Origin: Eucommia ulmoides
Taxonomy: Eukaryota; Streptophyta; Magnoliopsida; Garryales; Eucommiaceae
Length of the DNA: 64,000 nt
Reading direction: 5' to 3'
Assembly (NCBI GenBank): GCA_016647705.1
Contig: CM028327.1
Span: 41,912,517 to 41,976,516, forward strand
In this document: positions 45,617-56,829 of the stretch, piece after piece
How the letters are laid out: each line of letters begins with the position of its first letter
How positions within the stretch are numbered: the stretch's first letter is position 1
The notes under the pieces: generated by a model
Databases searched by the model: none
Told to the model about the DNA's origin: nothing
What the model saw: only the letters and a program-made list of their open reading frames with translations
Position numbers and translations under genes: made by a program

Positions 45617-46311
45617 GGTGATGGAAGGAGAAAGGAATCGCTGATTTGGGGAAAGAAAAAGGGTTAGGTTTAGGGGGCGAGAATTAGGTGCGGCAAGGAG
45701 AGAGGGGCACAGATTGGGGAGAAAGTGGGAGAGAGAAAGTGAGAGAGGATTGATAGAATTAGATATAGAGACAGAGAGAGAGAGAGAGTGGCAATTGGAG
45801 ATAATTAAGGTTAGGAGGTAATTGGAGAAAGAGAGATTGAGATAATTAAATTACAAATTTTTCTATTTAGAAAATGCAAAGAAGGAAAATTTGGGTTAAT
45901 TAACTAAATTAGTATAAGTATTTCAATTAGGAAAAATTAGTGTAACTTAATCAGTATTTCAATTAGAAAAAATTAAGTAAATCAATGCCTAAAATAAAAT
46001 TAATTTGTCTCAATCTATCCTAGTCAGCAAATTTATTTGGCCTCGTCAGCATTTGTTTGTCCTAGTCATATTTTCGTTTATCCTAGTCATAAATTTGTCC
46101 TAATCAGCCAAAAAGCCATCCTATTTTATATAATAGATATATATTTTATTTAGTATTTACAATTTAATCTCTTTTTTATTTATTTACACTTTTAACCTTT
46201 TTACTGCACTTCAACCCTATTATAAATATATCTTATAGTATTTACAATTTAATCTCGTTTTTATTTATTTACACTTTTAACCTTTTTACTGCACTTCAAC
46301 CCTATTATAAA

Positions 46312-46344
<33 letters not shown>

Positions 46345-46354
<10 letters not shown>

Positions 46355-48208
46355 AACATGACGGTTTTTTGGCTGACTAGGATAAACTTATGATTAGGAT
46401 AAAAAAATATGATTAGAACAAATAAAATTGCTAACTAAGACAAACTAAATGCTGACTAGGAAATTTTAAGACATAAATTGAGGACGTGTAAGGAAACTAG
46501 ATTTGTCAAACAGGAAATTAGATTAATGTAAATGGAAATCAAATTGATATAATATTGATTAATTAATTAGACAAATGCTGACTAGGACAAACAAATTTGC
46601 CGACTATGATATTTTCGAGATATAGGTTTAGGGCCATAAAAGGAAATTGAAATTTAATTTAGGGCAAAAAATGTTGGGATACATATATGGCCTTAAATTA
46701 ACATTAATTAGTAAAGATAATACCTAAAATAATATTAATGCCTAAATTTTGTCCTAATCACATTAAATTTTTCAATTAATTAATTTTAGGGTCAAAATTA
46801 ACATATTAAGTTTAGAGCCAAAAGTTTAGCCATTAATATTATTTAACGATTTATCTATTTTTCTCTAATTAAATTACTAATTAATTAATTAATTTATATA
46901 TTGATTCATCCAATTTTTCTTAATTAAACTACTAATTAGAATTCAATTTAATTAACCCTTCTTTCAACTCTCTCTCTTCCCAATTGCAGTGCGTTTTTCT
47001 CTCTTTTCTGCAGTTACTCACCCTTCAAGTAATTAAAGAACACATCTTATTTGTGAGCACGTGATCAACTATTTACTGTTAAAAATGTTCATATTTTGTA
47101 ATTTATGCTGACTTTGAAATCTTTTGTCTCTACCTTTTTATTTTGCTAAATTTTAGTTCGTTATGTGTTCATCAGACCTGAAATATTCATTTCATGTGAT
47201 TGTCAGTTAACTTTTAAAACCATATTTTAAAATATTAATTAAATCTATCATATTTAAAAATCATAATCGCATGTTCATCGAATTATTTATCATTTTTAGC
47301 ACAAAGAATAAAGAAAATCTCTTTAAATGCGTTATTTTGTCATCATTTTTGGTTATTGCTTGAAGGTCCGTGCACTACACACACATACATGCGTGCGCGC
47401 AAGTGCGCACACATCCACACACACATATATAAGATAATATATATTGAGATTTCAGGAAAATGTGATTTTTTTTTTGTGAGCTTATTTTATTTTAATTCCA
47501 GCGTAAATAGTTTGTCGAGTTTACACGTTATTCTTTTTTTTTTTTTTTTTTAAGTTATACATTGATTCTATCCGAATAGGAGGTAAGGTCATATTATTAT
47601 TAATTTCCCTTACAATGTGTATGTTCATTTGAGATTCATTTTATGAAATTAATTATTGTCGTAAGAAATTGATTTTTGAATGCGTTTTATGGGTTTTTTT
47701 TATTTGTCTAGGATTTTTCTTAAAAATGTTTTTTAAGTGTTTGTATTTGTAATAAGATTGTTTCGTAATGAAGCATAATAGTATTTTTGGGCTTTCTTAA
47801 TGAAGCATAATAGTACTTTTAGACACGTGTTATGCACTAACTGTTTCGTACCATTATTTTGATTGGATAATTTCATGATTGTCATTATTTTTATTTCAAT
47901 TGGTTTGTAACTTACTCTGAAGATTAAATTATATATAAACCCGTAGAATATCATTGGATTTTTTATATTGTTGAATATTTTTATATCAGTACAAGTTTTA
48001 GTCTCGATTGTTAATTACAATTGATATTCTATTGTTAATTATTATCGATGTTCAAATGAATAGGTGTATTATGTTAGTCTTGATTGTTTTATTATTAATA
48101 CTCAAATGTAATAGATATAGAATATTGTATAATAGATAAAATTATATCATTTTTTTTTTTGGTTTGGTTATTCTACACCCGTGCCTTCAGGCACGGGTTA
48201 TACGTTAG
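46345..48208 (+). mobile_element. Helitron B, non-autonomous, about 1.87 kb, plus orientation
   Basis: The 3' end is textbook: hairpin CCCGTGCCTTCAGGCACGGG (48178-48197), TTATACG, then TTAG at 48205-48208 followed by T (CTRR variant). The 5' portion ACGGTTTTTTGGCTGACTAGGA matches the 5' portion of Helitron A. The very first bases (expected TC) are blurred by a TA microsatellite, so the start is approximate. Internal GACTAGGACAAA-type words match Helitron A. 47.35-47.43 kb is a CA/GC-rich tract and T runs are common. No gene. Confidence 0.75.
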
Positions 48209-48406
48209 TGTGTATATATATATATTATTTATTTTGTATTTATAATTTAATCTTTTTTTTTTTTTTTTTTTTTGCTTACACTTTTAACCTTTTTACTACA
48301 CTTCAACCCTACTATAAATATATGCTTATACTGCTAAGGTATTTATACAATTTGTTTTGTATTTGGTTTTTATTTTATTTGGTTTGGTAAACTGTATGAT
48401 TTTGAA

Positions 48407-48850
48407 TAGGAATGGTCATGGGCCCGGAGGCCCGATAGGCCAGCCCAGCCCTGCCCTATTTTTTTAGGGCTTGAATTTGGTGTTTGAGCTCATGGACCGG
48501 GATAGGGCCTAAAGACTAAGGCCCATTCATTTTTAGGGCCGGGCTAGGGCTTGATTATTTTTGTTTAGGCCCGGCCCGAACCTTTTTAAAATATATAAAA
48601 AAAATTATATATATATAGAGAGAGAGAAAGAGAGAGAGAGTTGAGGGGCCATTTTATAATTTTAGTATTTAGTTTTTAAATTTAAAAAAAAAAAATTATA
48701 GGGCCGGACCTGGACTTAATATTTTTTTGTAGGGACGGGCTTGGGCATGAAATTAGGACCCGATCATAGGGCCGGGCCGGGTTGGGGCCTAACATTTTTG
48801 TGTAATATCCTAGTCAAAACCCGGCTCGGCCCGGCCCATGACCATCCCTA
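48407..48850. mobile_element. hAT-type MITE, 444 bp, with perfect 8-bp target duplication
   Basis: Termini TAGGAATGGTCATGGGCC (left) and TAGGGATGGTCATGGGCC (right, reverse complement) differ by one base. Flanks ATTTTGAA (48399-48406 and 48851-48858) are identical. The interior is rich in GGGCC(G)GGC words near both ends with an A+T/GA core. No coding capacity. Confidence 0.9.
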
Positions 48851-49179
48851 ATTTTGAAGAATATTTTTATGTAGTTGAAATTTCTATTGGTTTTGTATGA
48901 TTTGGAGAATGTTTATAATTAATAGTGAATCGCATTTTGCGGTTTTGGTTTTGGTTTTTGATTTTTTATAAAATTTAAAAATCTTAAACGGTTTCGTGGT
49001 TTCGCGGTTTTAGTTTTGGTTTTCACTAAAAATAAATGGTCTTGTTTTAAAACTGTTTAAAAAAAATCGTAGGTTTTGGTTTTGGTTTTACTTATCTTAA
49101 ACGGTTTTAATTTTGGTTTTGGTTTTGGTTTTGCCTGAAACCGGGCCGAACCCTGACCGTTGACATCCCTACTGACATG

Positions 49180-51270
49180 TAATAATATATATAATACATC
49201 CACCCTACATGACTTACCTGACAGGTAATAATATATATCCACATATCGCAGGATATACCCTCTTGACAAGAAGACAATTATGACATAATAGGATAATAAA
49301 AATAACTTATCCACCTTTCAAATTTTACTCGATCTATTAATCATCATAAAACTACCCATTTTCAATAAAAAAAATCCACAATTTAATATAAAAATATAAT
49401 TTAATAATTAATTTATATAGAAGACAGTAAACACCTTTAAATTAGTCATTTCAATTCAACGACATATCCTATGGTTTACGACTAACACGACACTAACTCA
49501 GTCCCGCTTTACTATTATAAGTAAGTTGTATTAATCAAACGCCACCTAAGATATTAATATGTTCAAATTGAAACTGTAGAAACCAAAGAAAATAATAGTA
49601 ACAAAACATAGGTGCAAAGTGTCAAACCACCGAAAAACATAACGAAGGTGCCAATGCATGCAAATATGGACCAAACAATTAAATGAAATAATTGAATTCA
49701 AATTGGGTAGGCATAGATTTAGAGCACCTAATAAAGATTTGATTACACAATCATTTAATCCAAGTCAAATCACGCAAAGTAACCAATAGAAAAAAAAAAT
49801 AATGCGAATTTCAATCTTAAAATACCACTTTTCACATTTTTTTTTTTTTTTCGGATTAAAAGTTTGATACAGTTCAGCTTTCTTTGCAGCTTTATTGGAA
49901 GAATTATTATGCTAGCTTTTGTAGTTAGGTTTCTCCCACTTTTGACCATTCTTATACACTGTTTGCTTACGAGAAATAAATAAATCTAAACAATTTTACT
50001 TATTTTTAGCAATATGTGATAAATAGTCTATATCAGCTTCTAAAGCCACTGAAAAGCCAACCAGAATCCGAGCCCTACGCCAATTTAACCTGTGTCAAAG
50101 TCACTAAATTTATTTACGTGAAATGCATTATGCATAAAAAATCATCATGAAACTACACTAAATCCGTTTCAATCACTTACTTTAGAAAAGTTACCCGAGT
50201 TGTGTAATGCTTTTCAATAAGAAAATGAAAAACACGATCTTTGAATCATAGCATCCTTTGAATTGAGTTATGCACCTTTTATTATTAAATTAGTTGAATT
50301 TTTTGTTTCGTACTAGTTCTATGATTCACATACTCTATTATGTGAGTCTCCAGATCTTATTGGTGATATGTAAGCTTTTATTATCAAATATATGCTGAGT
50401 AAAAAACTTGTATTGACCACAAATTCTATTCTGAACGGATGCCGTTACAAATGATATTTCCAACGAGTAGGGATTAAAATTACCAACACCACTTGAATTT
50501 GAATTTGTGAAGGTAAAAGCAGACTTGATAACCCTATGTTGGGTACATGCAACCAAACTATCAGGGGAGTAATCTTTGCCCCCTCCCCTGGGAATTACAC
50601 ACAGATTTTTACTGATATCTGCAAAAATTCTTATTTATGCCCTAAAATTTTGACTTCAATTGGCCCACTGTTTCGTATAGTCCTTCCTGTAGTACTCTCT
50701 CACATTAAGAAAAAATTAGGATCACCAAAATTACCCTAATGTTGCATCCGTATTTCCCTTCCCCTTATATCATAAGTTGCATTTTTTTCCTTTTCTTAAC
50801 AAAAAAATTTCATGGATTTTCTTTCTTTTTTTTTCACCACAGCCTTGAACTAAATGTGAGATTAACAAAGTTAGTGCCACTTTCATCCTGACATTTTCCC
50901 CCAAAAAAGAAAGTTAGCAACACTTGTAAAGTAATTGCCAGCAACGAAATTTATCAATGATGTGTTTGATTTAGTCTTCATACATAACATTCTTATAGTT
51001 GGTCTGAGGACAATTTATTGGCCTTAGACTACAAGAAGGGTTCTGTCCTTTTTTTTTTTTTATAGCCAAAGTGCTTGTAGGTTCTTCTCAACCCCACTTT
51101 GTATTGCATGCTGGTTTTAATTTTCCTCCCAAGTAAGAGTTCGATATAATATTCTTCTAATTAATGCCCTGCGTGTTTCCTCTTACTATCCATATTGCTG
51201 TTCTGAAGAGAATTAATTTTAATTTATTGCTCATGCTTTATTATTTAAAGTCTTTGATGTCTTGTCGTTT
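49180..51270. other. remainder of the 40-bp subrepeat array, then spacer without a recognised gene
   Basis: 49172-49300 continues the subrepeats. 49300-51270 is A+T-rich. Short frames (for example 50338-50556 minus, 50536-50739 plus) show no recognisable motif. T runs lie at 49839-49851 and 51049-51062. Confidence 0.4.
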
Positions 51271-51285
51271 TATGCTCTGATACCA
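51271..51285 (-). other. primer-binding site next to LTR
   Basis: On the minus strand TGGTATCAGAGCATA follows the LTR after two bases. TGGTATCAGAGC is the plant LTR-retrotransposon primer site complementary to initiator tRNA-Met, so the LTR to its right is the 5' LTR of a minus-oriented element whose interior is missing or unrecognised. Confidence 0.75.
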
Positions 51286-51287
51286 CC

Positions 51288-52764
51288 TGTAACGATCTAA
51301 AATTCCCGAAAAAGGTTTCCCATAGCCGTCACGCGGTTTCTCTTCTCGGAGAAATTACGCTGGAACCGAATTATCAATATTTCATTTTATAGAATTGAAT
51401 AAATTTTACAACAACGGCGATAATTTTAATTGTCGATTTTATAACGGTAAATAATAAATATAATAATTACAATTTAAACACAATTGAATAGCCAATAATT
51501 TATTTCTCGTAAATCCGAGAAATTTTACAAACAACGGCGATAGTTATAATTATCGATGACGATAATTTTACTAAATAATCAATAATTAAATTAATAAAAT
51601 CAGATAAATTTTACATACAATGACGATAATTAGAATTTTTGAGTTGATTTTCACAACTGTAAATAATAAATGCAACTATTACAAATAGAAATTCAAATAA
51701 TACTCCGGTCGCCGTTTCGTTCTCACCGGCCTTACAATCAAAACTGTGAGGTTGTGAGTTAACGCTTAGTAGAATTTCAACTTCTCTAATACGTGCATTT
51801 AATTAATATAACGAATAAAACACCTTAACAAGATTTTCACATAATTATCATACAATCATAATTATTTCATGCGAACTAATAACTATAATACACCGACAAT
51901 AATAATGTAAATCACCCAATCTGCAGATTAAATGCAAATATTAGAAGAGTTATAAATTCTACCTGAAATCCAAAACTGAAATTCAAACCGAAATAGTTTT
52001 TCTGCTGAAAAAAAATAAATAAATCTAATGCTGAAATCTTTATTAATATATGGAACTAGTCCATAAATCCTTGTTCTTATATATATATATAACTCACTCA
52101 CCTGTAGCTTTATATGTCTCTCCATATAATAGAATCAATGTGATTCTTTCTTTTTTTTAATTATTATTATTATTATTATTATTATTTTATATGTAAACAT
52201 GCATGCACCCGCCACCGATGCAATGGAGATGTGGTCAATGTATTTTTTTTTTTCCCTATTTTTTTCTTTAAGTTTTGATGAAATTAAATTTAGCACCCAT
52301 ATTTATAAAATAATTCATATTAAATCCAATAATTATACTTATCTCCTCAAAATTATCAAATATTTATTATAAATTTTCATAATATACAAAACAACTCAAA
52401 AATATTAAAATAATATTTTCAAAAATATAAATTTAACATTTACCTCCAAAAATTATAAAGTATATATGCCACATATTTACAAAATCGTTTCCAAAACTAT
52501 TAAACTTATATAAAATAATATTTTTCAAAATATAAATTCCCGGGGTATTATATGTCATGAACTTCAGAGTATTTTCATGAGAATCAAAATTTAACATTTA
52601 CCTCCAAAAATTATAAATTTAAAATAATATTTTTAAAAATATAAATTTAATATTTACCTCCAAAAAGTATAAAGTATATATGCGACATATTTACAAAATC
52701 GTTTTCAAAAATATTAAATTTATATAAAATAATATTTTTCAAAATATAAATTCCTAGGGTATTA
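51288..52764 (-). mobile_element. LTR of a TGTAACG-type retrotransposon (5' LTR, minus orientation), outer end duplicated
   Basis: The plus-strand reading starts TGTAACGATCTAAAATTCCC beside the primer site. The interior has three imperfect repeats of AAATTTTACA(A)ACAA(C/T)GGCGATAATT. The outer end is TAAATTCCCGGGGTATTATA at about 52551, repeated as TAAATTCCTAGGGTATTATA at 52764. The inner half (51.3-51.9 kb) is rich in CGATAATT words. No polyprotein follows on the left, so the element is a remnant. Confidence 0.6.
52551..52764. repeat. 214-bp tandem duplication spanning the LTR end and a piece of RRM exon
   Basis: The LTR terminal text (ACATTTACCTCCAAAAA... AAATATAAATTCC(C/T)(G/A)GGGTATTATATG) and the adjacent exon text (TTCAGAG(T/C)ATTTTCATGAGAATCAAAATT) both occur twice, 214 bp apart. 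The inner exon copy translates on the minus strand as NFDSHENTLK, the outer as NFDSHENALKAMA. Confidence 0.75.
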
Positions 52765-52900
52765 TATGCCATGGCCTTCAGAGCATTTTCATGAGAATCA
52801 AAATTGACAAATCCAAAACCTCTCGATTTTCCATTATCGTTCTTCATGATCACCTCACTTTTGCAGAGTAATTCATCAGTGTGGTTTAGGATTTTTATGG
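52765..52900 (-). pseudogene. RRM exon fragment, poly(A)-binding-protein-like
   Basis: Minus-strand translation gives LLCKSEVIMKNDNGKSRGFG followed by FVNFDSHENALKAMA. KSRGFGFVNF is the RNP1 octamer region of an RNA recognition motif, and its context (xVIMKNDNGKS before, ENALKAM after) resembles PABP RRMs. It ends where the LTR joins. Neither the RNP2 half of this RRM nor other RRMs were found nearby, so it is a fragment. Confidence 0.7.
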
Positions 52901-52990
52901 CTTCGATGTTGAATTTTGAAATAGCGAGTTAATCCGACAAATAAACTTACCAATTTTTTTTAGAGAGAGAATCAATTTTTTCGAGATTTT

Positions 52991-54432
52991 ATGCTCGCTG
53001 TCAATCCAAATGCTCAATTTGGGAACTTTGAAACAGTCGAGGATAATGCCTTGAAGCTCTACAAGGTAAAAGAACAAAAAGTCAAACACATTTTCAAAAA
53101 TCTGGAGGCAAGAATCAGCATCTTGGTTGAAACCCTAAGGAGCCCTTCTTTCAACGAGTATATGTGTCTCACCGCAAACTTCATTGATGATTCTTGGAAA
53201 CATAAGAAATGGGTTCTCAAATTCGATATTCTCTCTAAAGATATCCTTCCGGTTGCCATTCAGAAGGCGCTCAAGCACTGGGATCTAGAGGACAAGATTT
53301 CCACCATCACCTTGAAGAGTGATACATTCATCAATGACGTCGTTGATTCGATCAAAGAGGAGATTGAGAAAAAAAGGCAGCTTCAACTTAATGGTAAGCT
53401 ATTTCATGTGCATTGTTGTGCTGATTTATTCAACCTAATAGTTCAGGTTGCTTTTGATGCGATCCCAGACATCATTAGCAAAATCAGCTGGCTTACTTCG
53501 ATGCCTAAATCTCTGCCTTTGTGGTATCTCAAAAATTCATGGCTGGAGGATGCTTTGGAGTTGAATTCAATTGGAGAATTTGCTTCATTACCACAGGGCG
53601 ATGTTCCCATCCGATGACGAGTGGAAGAAACTCGAATTCGTATGTAAACTAGTTGACAAATTGCATAATGTAGCGAAGGGTTTGTTCAAAGCGAAAGATC
53701 AAGCCGCTTCCGTGTTTCTTCCAACTCTGTTGGAGCTTAAAGCGAGTTTGAACATGGAGATGGCAAGTTCATCATTGGATTCTTTCATGGTTTCGGTTAT
53801 GGAGAAATTGATTTTGAAGCTTGATAACTACTGCAAAGACATGTTCTTGGTGCTTGCAATTGCCACGATCATGGATCCCCGATATAAAGTGAAGTACGTG
53901 GAGTTTCTATTGAAGAAATTTGAGGATACCGATGATCTTAACTCGAGAATTTCATCTCTTATGGAGGCGATTCACTCCATTTATAAAGATTACCCAACGG
54001 GTTTTCTTGCGAAAGATGAATCCATGGTGGATTCAAGTTCTTCTGAATCAGAAGAGGAAGACCCTCAATTTTCAAACAAGAACCAGAGCAACCGAAATGA
54101 AAAAAATCTCTGACATAGTGCAAATTTACAATGAGTTCATTCAATCTACGAATCATTCTTCAAAATCAGAGCTAGATTTGTATTTGGAAGAACCGGTGGG
54201 GGAATTTGGACAAGATTTCAACACATCGGATTGGTGGAAAAGGTCGAGTCCTAAGTTTCCTAATCTCTCACGAATGGCTCGTGATTTCTTGGCGATTAGA
54301 TTCTCCGTTCTTACTTCTTATGATGCTTATTATTATGAAGAACAAATCATCGAGCGCGAGCTTGTCTCGCTAGGTCCGGGGATGATGAATGCGGTGATGT
54401 GTACCCGAAGTTGGAACCCAAAGAAGCATTGA
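52991..54432 (+). pseudogene. hAT transposase-derived gene (RICESLEEPER/DAYSLEEPER type), N-truncated, two frameshifts
   Basis: Such proteins derive from hAT transposases: BED zinc finger, RNase-H-like core, C-terminal dimerisation domain. Here the frame from ATG 52991 reads TANFIDDSWKHKKWVLKF, LNGKLFHVHCCADLFNLIVQ (core) and LEDALELNSIGEFASL. A shift near 53590 moves it to SDDEWKKLEFVCKLVDKLHNV, ATIMDPRYKVKYVEFL. A second shift in an A run near 54105 moves it to ISDIVQIYNEFI, SELDLYLEEPVG, FNTSDWWKRSSPKFPNLSRM, the hAT dimerisation motif. The BED finger and the first part of the core are absent. Downstream of 54432 no more homology is seen. Probably a dead copy; undetected small introns could explain one shift. 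Confidence 0.85.
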
Positions 54433-54439
54433 TGGACTG

Positions 54440-55020
54440 AGATCTCTACTGCTTGGCTTAAGGTAATGCAAATCCTTCTTTACAAGTTTTAAAAGCCATT
54501 ACTCTTTTGCCTCTTTTTTTTTCCCAAATATTCAGATGTTGATGGTAGGAGTTATGCTATGGGGGGAGGACCGAAAGCATTGAATAGTTGTACTGTACTG
54601 CATCTGGTTCCCTTTTTGTTTTTTCCCCCCCAAATCAATTGGTCGTTTTGAGACGTCGTGTATATCATGGTCTTCTTATATAGTACTCTTTTATCATGTT
54701 TTTTTGGGTGTGTGTTAGGGGTTGGTTTAGTAAACAGTCGCGAACCTAAAATTTTAGCCATGTAGTATGTGCATTATTGTATTTTTAAAAGTGTAAAATT
54801 ATTGTACGGCATAAAAATCACTGTAAGTGGATTCAATCTAATTAATATTTTAACGGAGAATTCATAAACTTGTAAAATTATTAAAAATAAATAGAAAAAA
54901 ACAGAGATACACAATTGTATTATAAATGAGTTATTTCAGAGGTTGTGTATCAAGGTGGCACTTGCTAATTTGTGCAATTTGGTCCAATTCTTGGGTTATT
55001 AGATAAGATACTCTGTATTC
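54440..55020. other. 3' flank, no gene seen
   Basis: A+T-rich DNA after the hAT-derived gene. The minus frame 54552-54761 has no recognisable motif. Confidence 0.35.
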
Positions 55021-55022
55021 AA

Positions 55023-55200
55023 GAGGTGTTAGTCCAGTTGGCAAGAAGGGGTGTTCTCATTTCTTTTCAATCAGAGTTCGACTCTCTTGTGAAATAATCT
55101 AGCAATTAAATAAGGAATTCAATTTCGAATGTACTAGGTAGACACCGGAGAATGCGGAAGAGTACGCCCTTAAGATCGTCGGAAAAAAGTGATTAGTCGA
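55023..55200 (+). mobile_element. tRNA-derived SINE candidate
   Basis: GTTAGTCCAGTTGGCAAGAAG resembles a tRNA A box and AGAGTTCGACTCTC a B box, about 36 nt apart, as in plant SINE heads. A non-tRNA body follows (ATGTACTAGGTAGACACCGG). The 3' end and target duplication were not resolved. The secondary structure does not fit a functional tRNA. Confidence 0.5.
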
Positions 55201-55499
55201 GATGTAAATAAATTGATCTGAACAAATCTTATCAAAAGATTTAAAAATATATATACACACACACTTGGTCACACCTTTTTTTCCCCCTTCTTGTTTAGAA
55301 AAAAAAAAAAGTTTGATAGTGTAGATAGTAGCATCATCCACCACCAAAAAAAAATGCCAAGTACTTGAAAATTGAAAGGCATTACCCTTGGTTTTGCTCT
55401 CCATCATGGTATCTGATTTTGCTTCTTTCTATATAAAATTATTACTTTACAATGCTATAATGCTTATTTTAGTTAACTTCCACTAATTACTCTCTCTTT

Positions 55500-56060
55500 C
55501 GAGTTATTTACATAAATGGGTCTCAAAAGTTTTTAAAATACAAATATGGTCTCTTTTAAATTTATTTTCCAAATTGAGTCTCTCCGGCCATGTCACGGCC
55601 GGTTTCTTGGTAATAATTTTTTTTTTTCCTTTTATAAAATTGGCCGTGTCACGGTCAATTTTACATTTTGGGCCCCCATCCCCATAAAAAAAAATTATAT
55701 ACATACATATAATATATATATATATATAAATAAATAAAAAAAAAAAAAATTGAGAATTTCCCGGCCATGCATTATATGCATGGACATAGAGCTGTTTAAA
55801 TTTTTGGTGCTAAAAAATGGTCAAATTACGTAAATGGGTCTATTTTTATTTTTTTTACTAAAATGGGTCTAACCGGTCGTAAGACGGCCGGTTTCTATTT
55901 TTTTTTTCTTGGTAAAACAGGCCTTGTCAAGGCCGGTTTTACCATATGGGGGCTGCCACGATGGCAGCCCCCCCCAAATCCCATGCCCCAAGCCCCCCCC
56001 CCCCCCCTATCCCCTGCCCCCATCACCCCATCCTCCATGTCCCACCATCCCCTTTTTAAT
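55500..56060. repeat. palindrome-rich repeat cassettes, right copy (two cassettes in tandem)
   Basis: Cassette 1: palindromes 55582-55604 (CCGGCCATGTCACGGCCGG) and 55637-55662 (TTGGCCGTGTCACGGTCAA). Cassette 2: 55871-55894 (ACCGG(T)CGT...ACGGCCGGT), 55914-55940 (AACAGGCCTTGTCAAGGCC) and 55948-55972 (GGGGCTGCCA...TGGCAGCCCC). C-rich runs and a TA tract follow. The AAATGGGTCT phrase introduces each. Same organisation as at 0.26-0.48 kb. Confidence 0.65.
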
Positions 56061-56800
56061 TTATTCATTTATATATATATAAATTATGATAATTTAAAAT
56101 TTTATTTAATATTTCAAAATTAAAAATTAAATATAAATTATAATTATTTGGTAAATCTAATTAATTTTAAAAAATATTAACAAAACATTAAAAATGACCA
56201 TTATACTGAAATTAAATGCGTTTCCCATAAAAACACAATTCATTTATGAAACATAAGTTTTTATGGACGAAAGTGCCCACAATAACTGAAAAAATAGAAA
56301 CTAAAATTAAACAAAAGAATAAAAATATAATTAATATTTTTTAATTGAACCCAAGGTTTGAAGGATGAAAATGTTAAAAAAAAAAAAAAAACTAAAATTA
56401 ATTAAAGGGGAGAAAATATAATTACCACTTTTTAGTTGAAACCCAAAATTTTAAGTAGGAAAGTGCAAAAAAAAAAAAAACTAAAATAAAAAAAAGGGGG
56501 CAAAAATGTAATTAACACTTTTTAATCGCAAGGTTTGTATTAAATATAATTTTTTTTTTTAAATTATATAACAAACGGTGACAGAGATGAATCCTAAACC
56601 TTCAATCTCGAATGGGGAAAGTGGTAACAATAAAAGAAAAATAGAAAGTAAAATTAAATAAAAGGATAAAAATGTAGTTAATACTTTTTGACTGAAACCC
56701 ACAGTTGCAGGGATGAAAGTGGAAAAAATAAAAACTAAGATTAAATAAAGGGATAGGTTGAATTGGAGGAAGAAATTGACGATGACGATGAAGATGACGA
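56061..56800. repeat. repeat body linking cassette to array, right copy
   Basis: Matches 7.64-8.1 kb (TTTAATATTTCAAAATT, TTATGGACGAAAGTGCC, repeated ATTAACACTTTTTAATTGAAACCC with A runs). Noncoding. Confidence 0.6.
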
Positions 56801-56829
56801 CATAACCAAAATGAATTCAATTCTTTTGG

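Larger units (their letters stand above)
42470..46137 (-). mobile_element. Helitron A, non-autonomous, 3.67 kb, minus orientation
   Basis: The minus-strand 5' end at 46137 reads A|TCTATTATATAAAATAGGAT followed by GGCTTTTTGGCTGATTAGG. The 3' end has hairpin CCGTGCCT TT AGGCACAGG, then TTATACG and CTAG (42473-42470) followed by T. Insertion between A and T without a target duplication and with uninterrupted host minisatellite on both sides is as expected for a Helitron. Repeated GACTAGGA(C/T)AAA words follow the 5' end. No Rep/helicase frame was seen. The interior (42.5-44.7 kb) is A+T-rich and has no gene. Confidence 0.82.
42377..48325. repeat. four copies of an 85-bp minisatellite, separated by Helitron insertions
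   Basis: Copies at about 42377-42462, 46151-46235, 46236-46321 and 48234-48325. Each reads (T)AGTATTTACAATTTAATCTC... TTTTAACCTTTTTACTGCAC, then TTCAACCCTATTATAAATATATCTT. Copies 2 and 3 are adjacent (85-bp spacing). Helitron A lies between copies 1 and 2, and Helitron B between 3 and 4, both in the TA-rich unit junction. Confidence 0.8.
42138..49171. mobile_element. hAT-type TIR element carrying an 85-bp minisatellite and three nested insertions
   Basis: Left terminus TAGGGATGACAAAAAAACCC and right terminus (reverse complement) TAGGGATGTCAACGGTCAGG fit hAT ends (YARNG). Flanks CTGATATG (42130-42137) and CTGACATG (49172-49179) are an 8-bp target duplication with one mismatch. The sub-repeat array on both sides is the same sequence, which independently supports an insertion. 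Subtracting two Helitrons and a MITE leaves about 1.0 kb, rich in GGTTTTGGTTTTGG near both ends. No transposase was seen, so it is non-autonomous. Confidence 0.78.
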
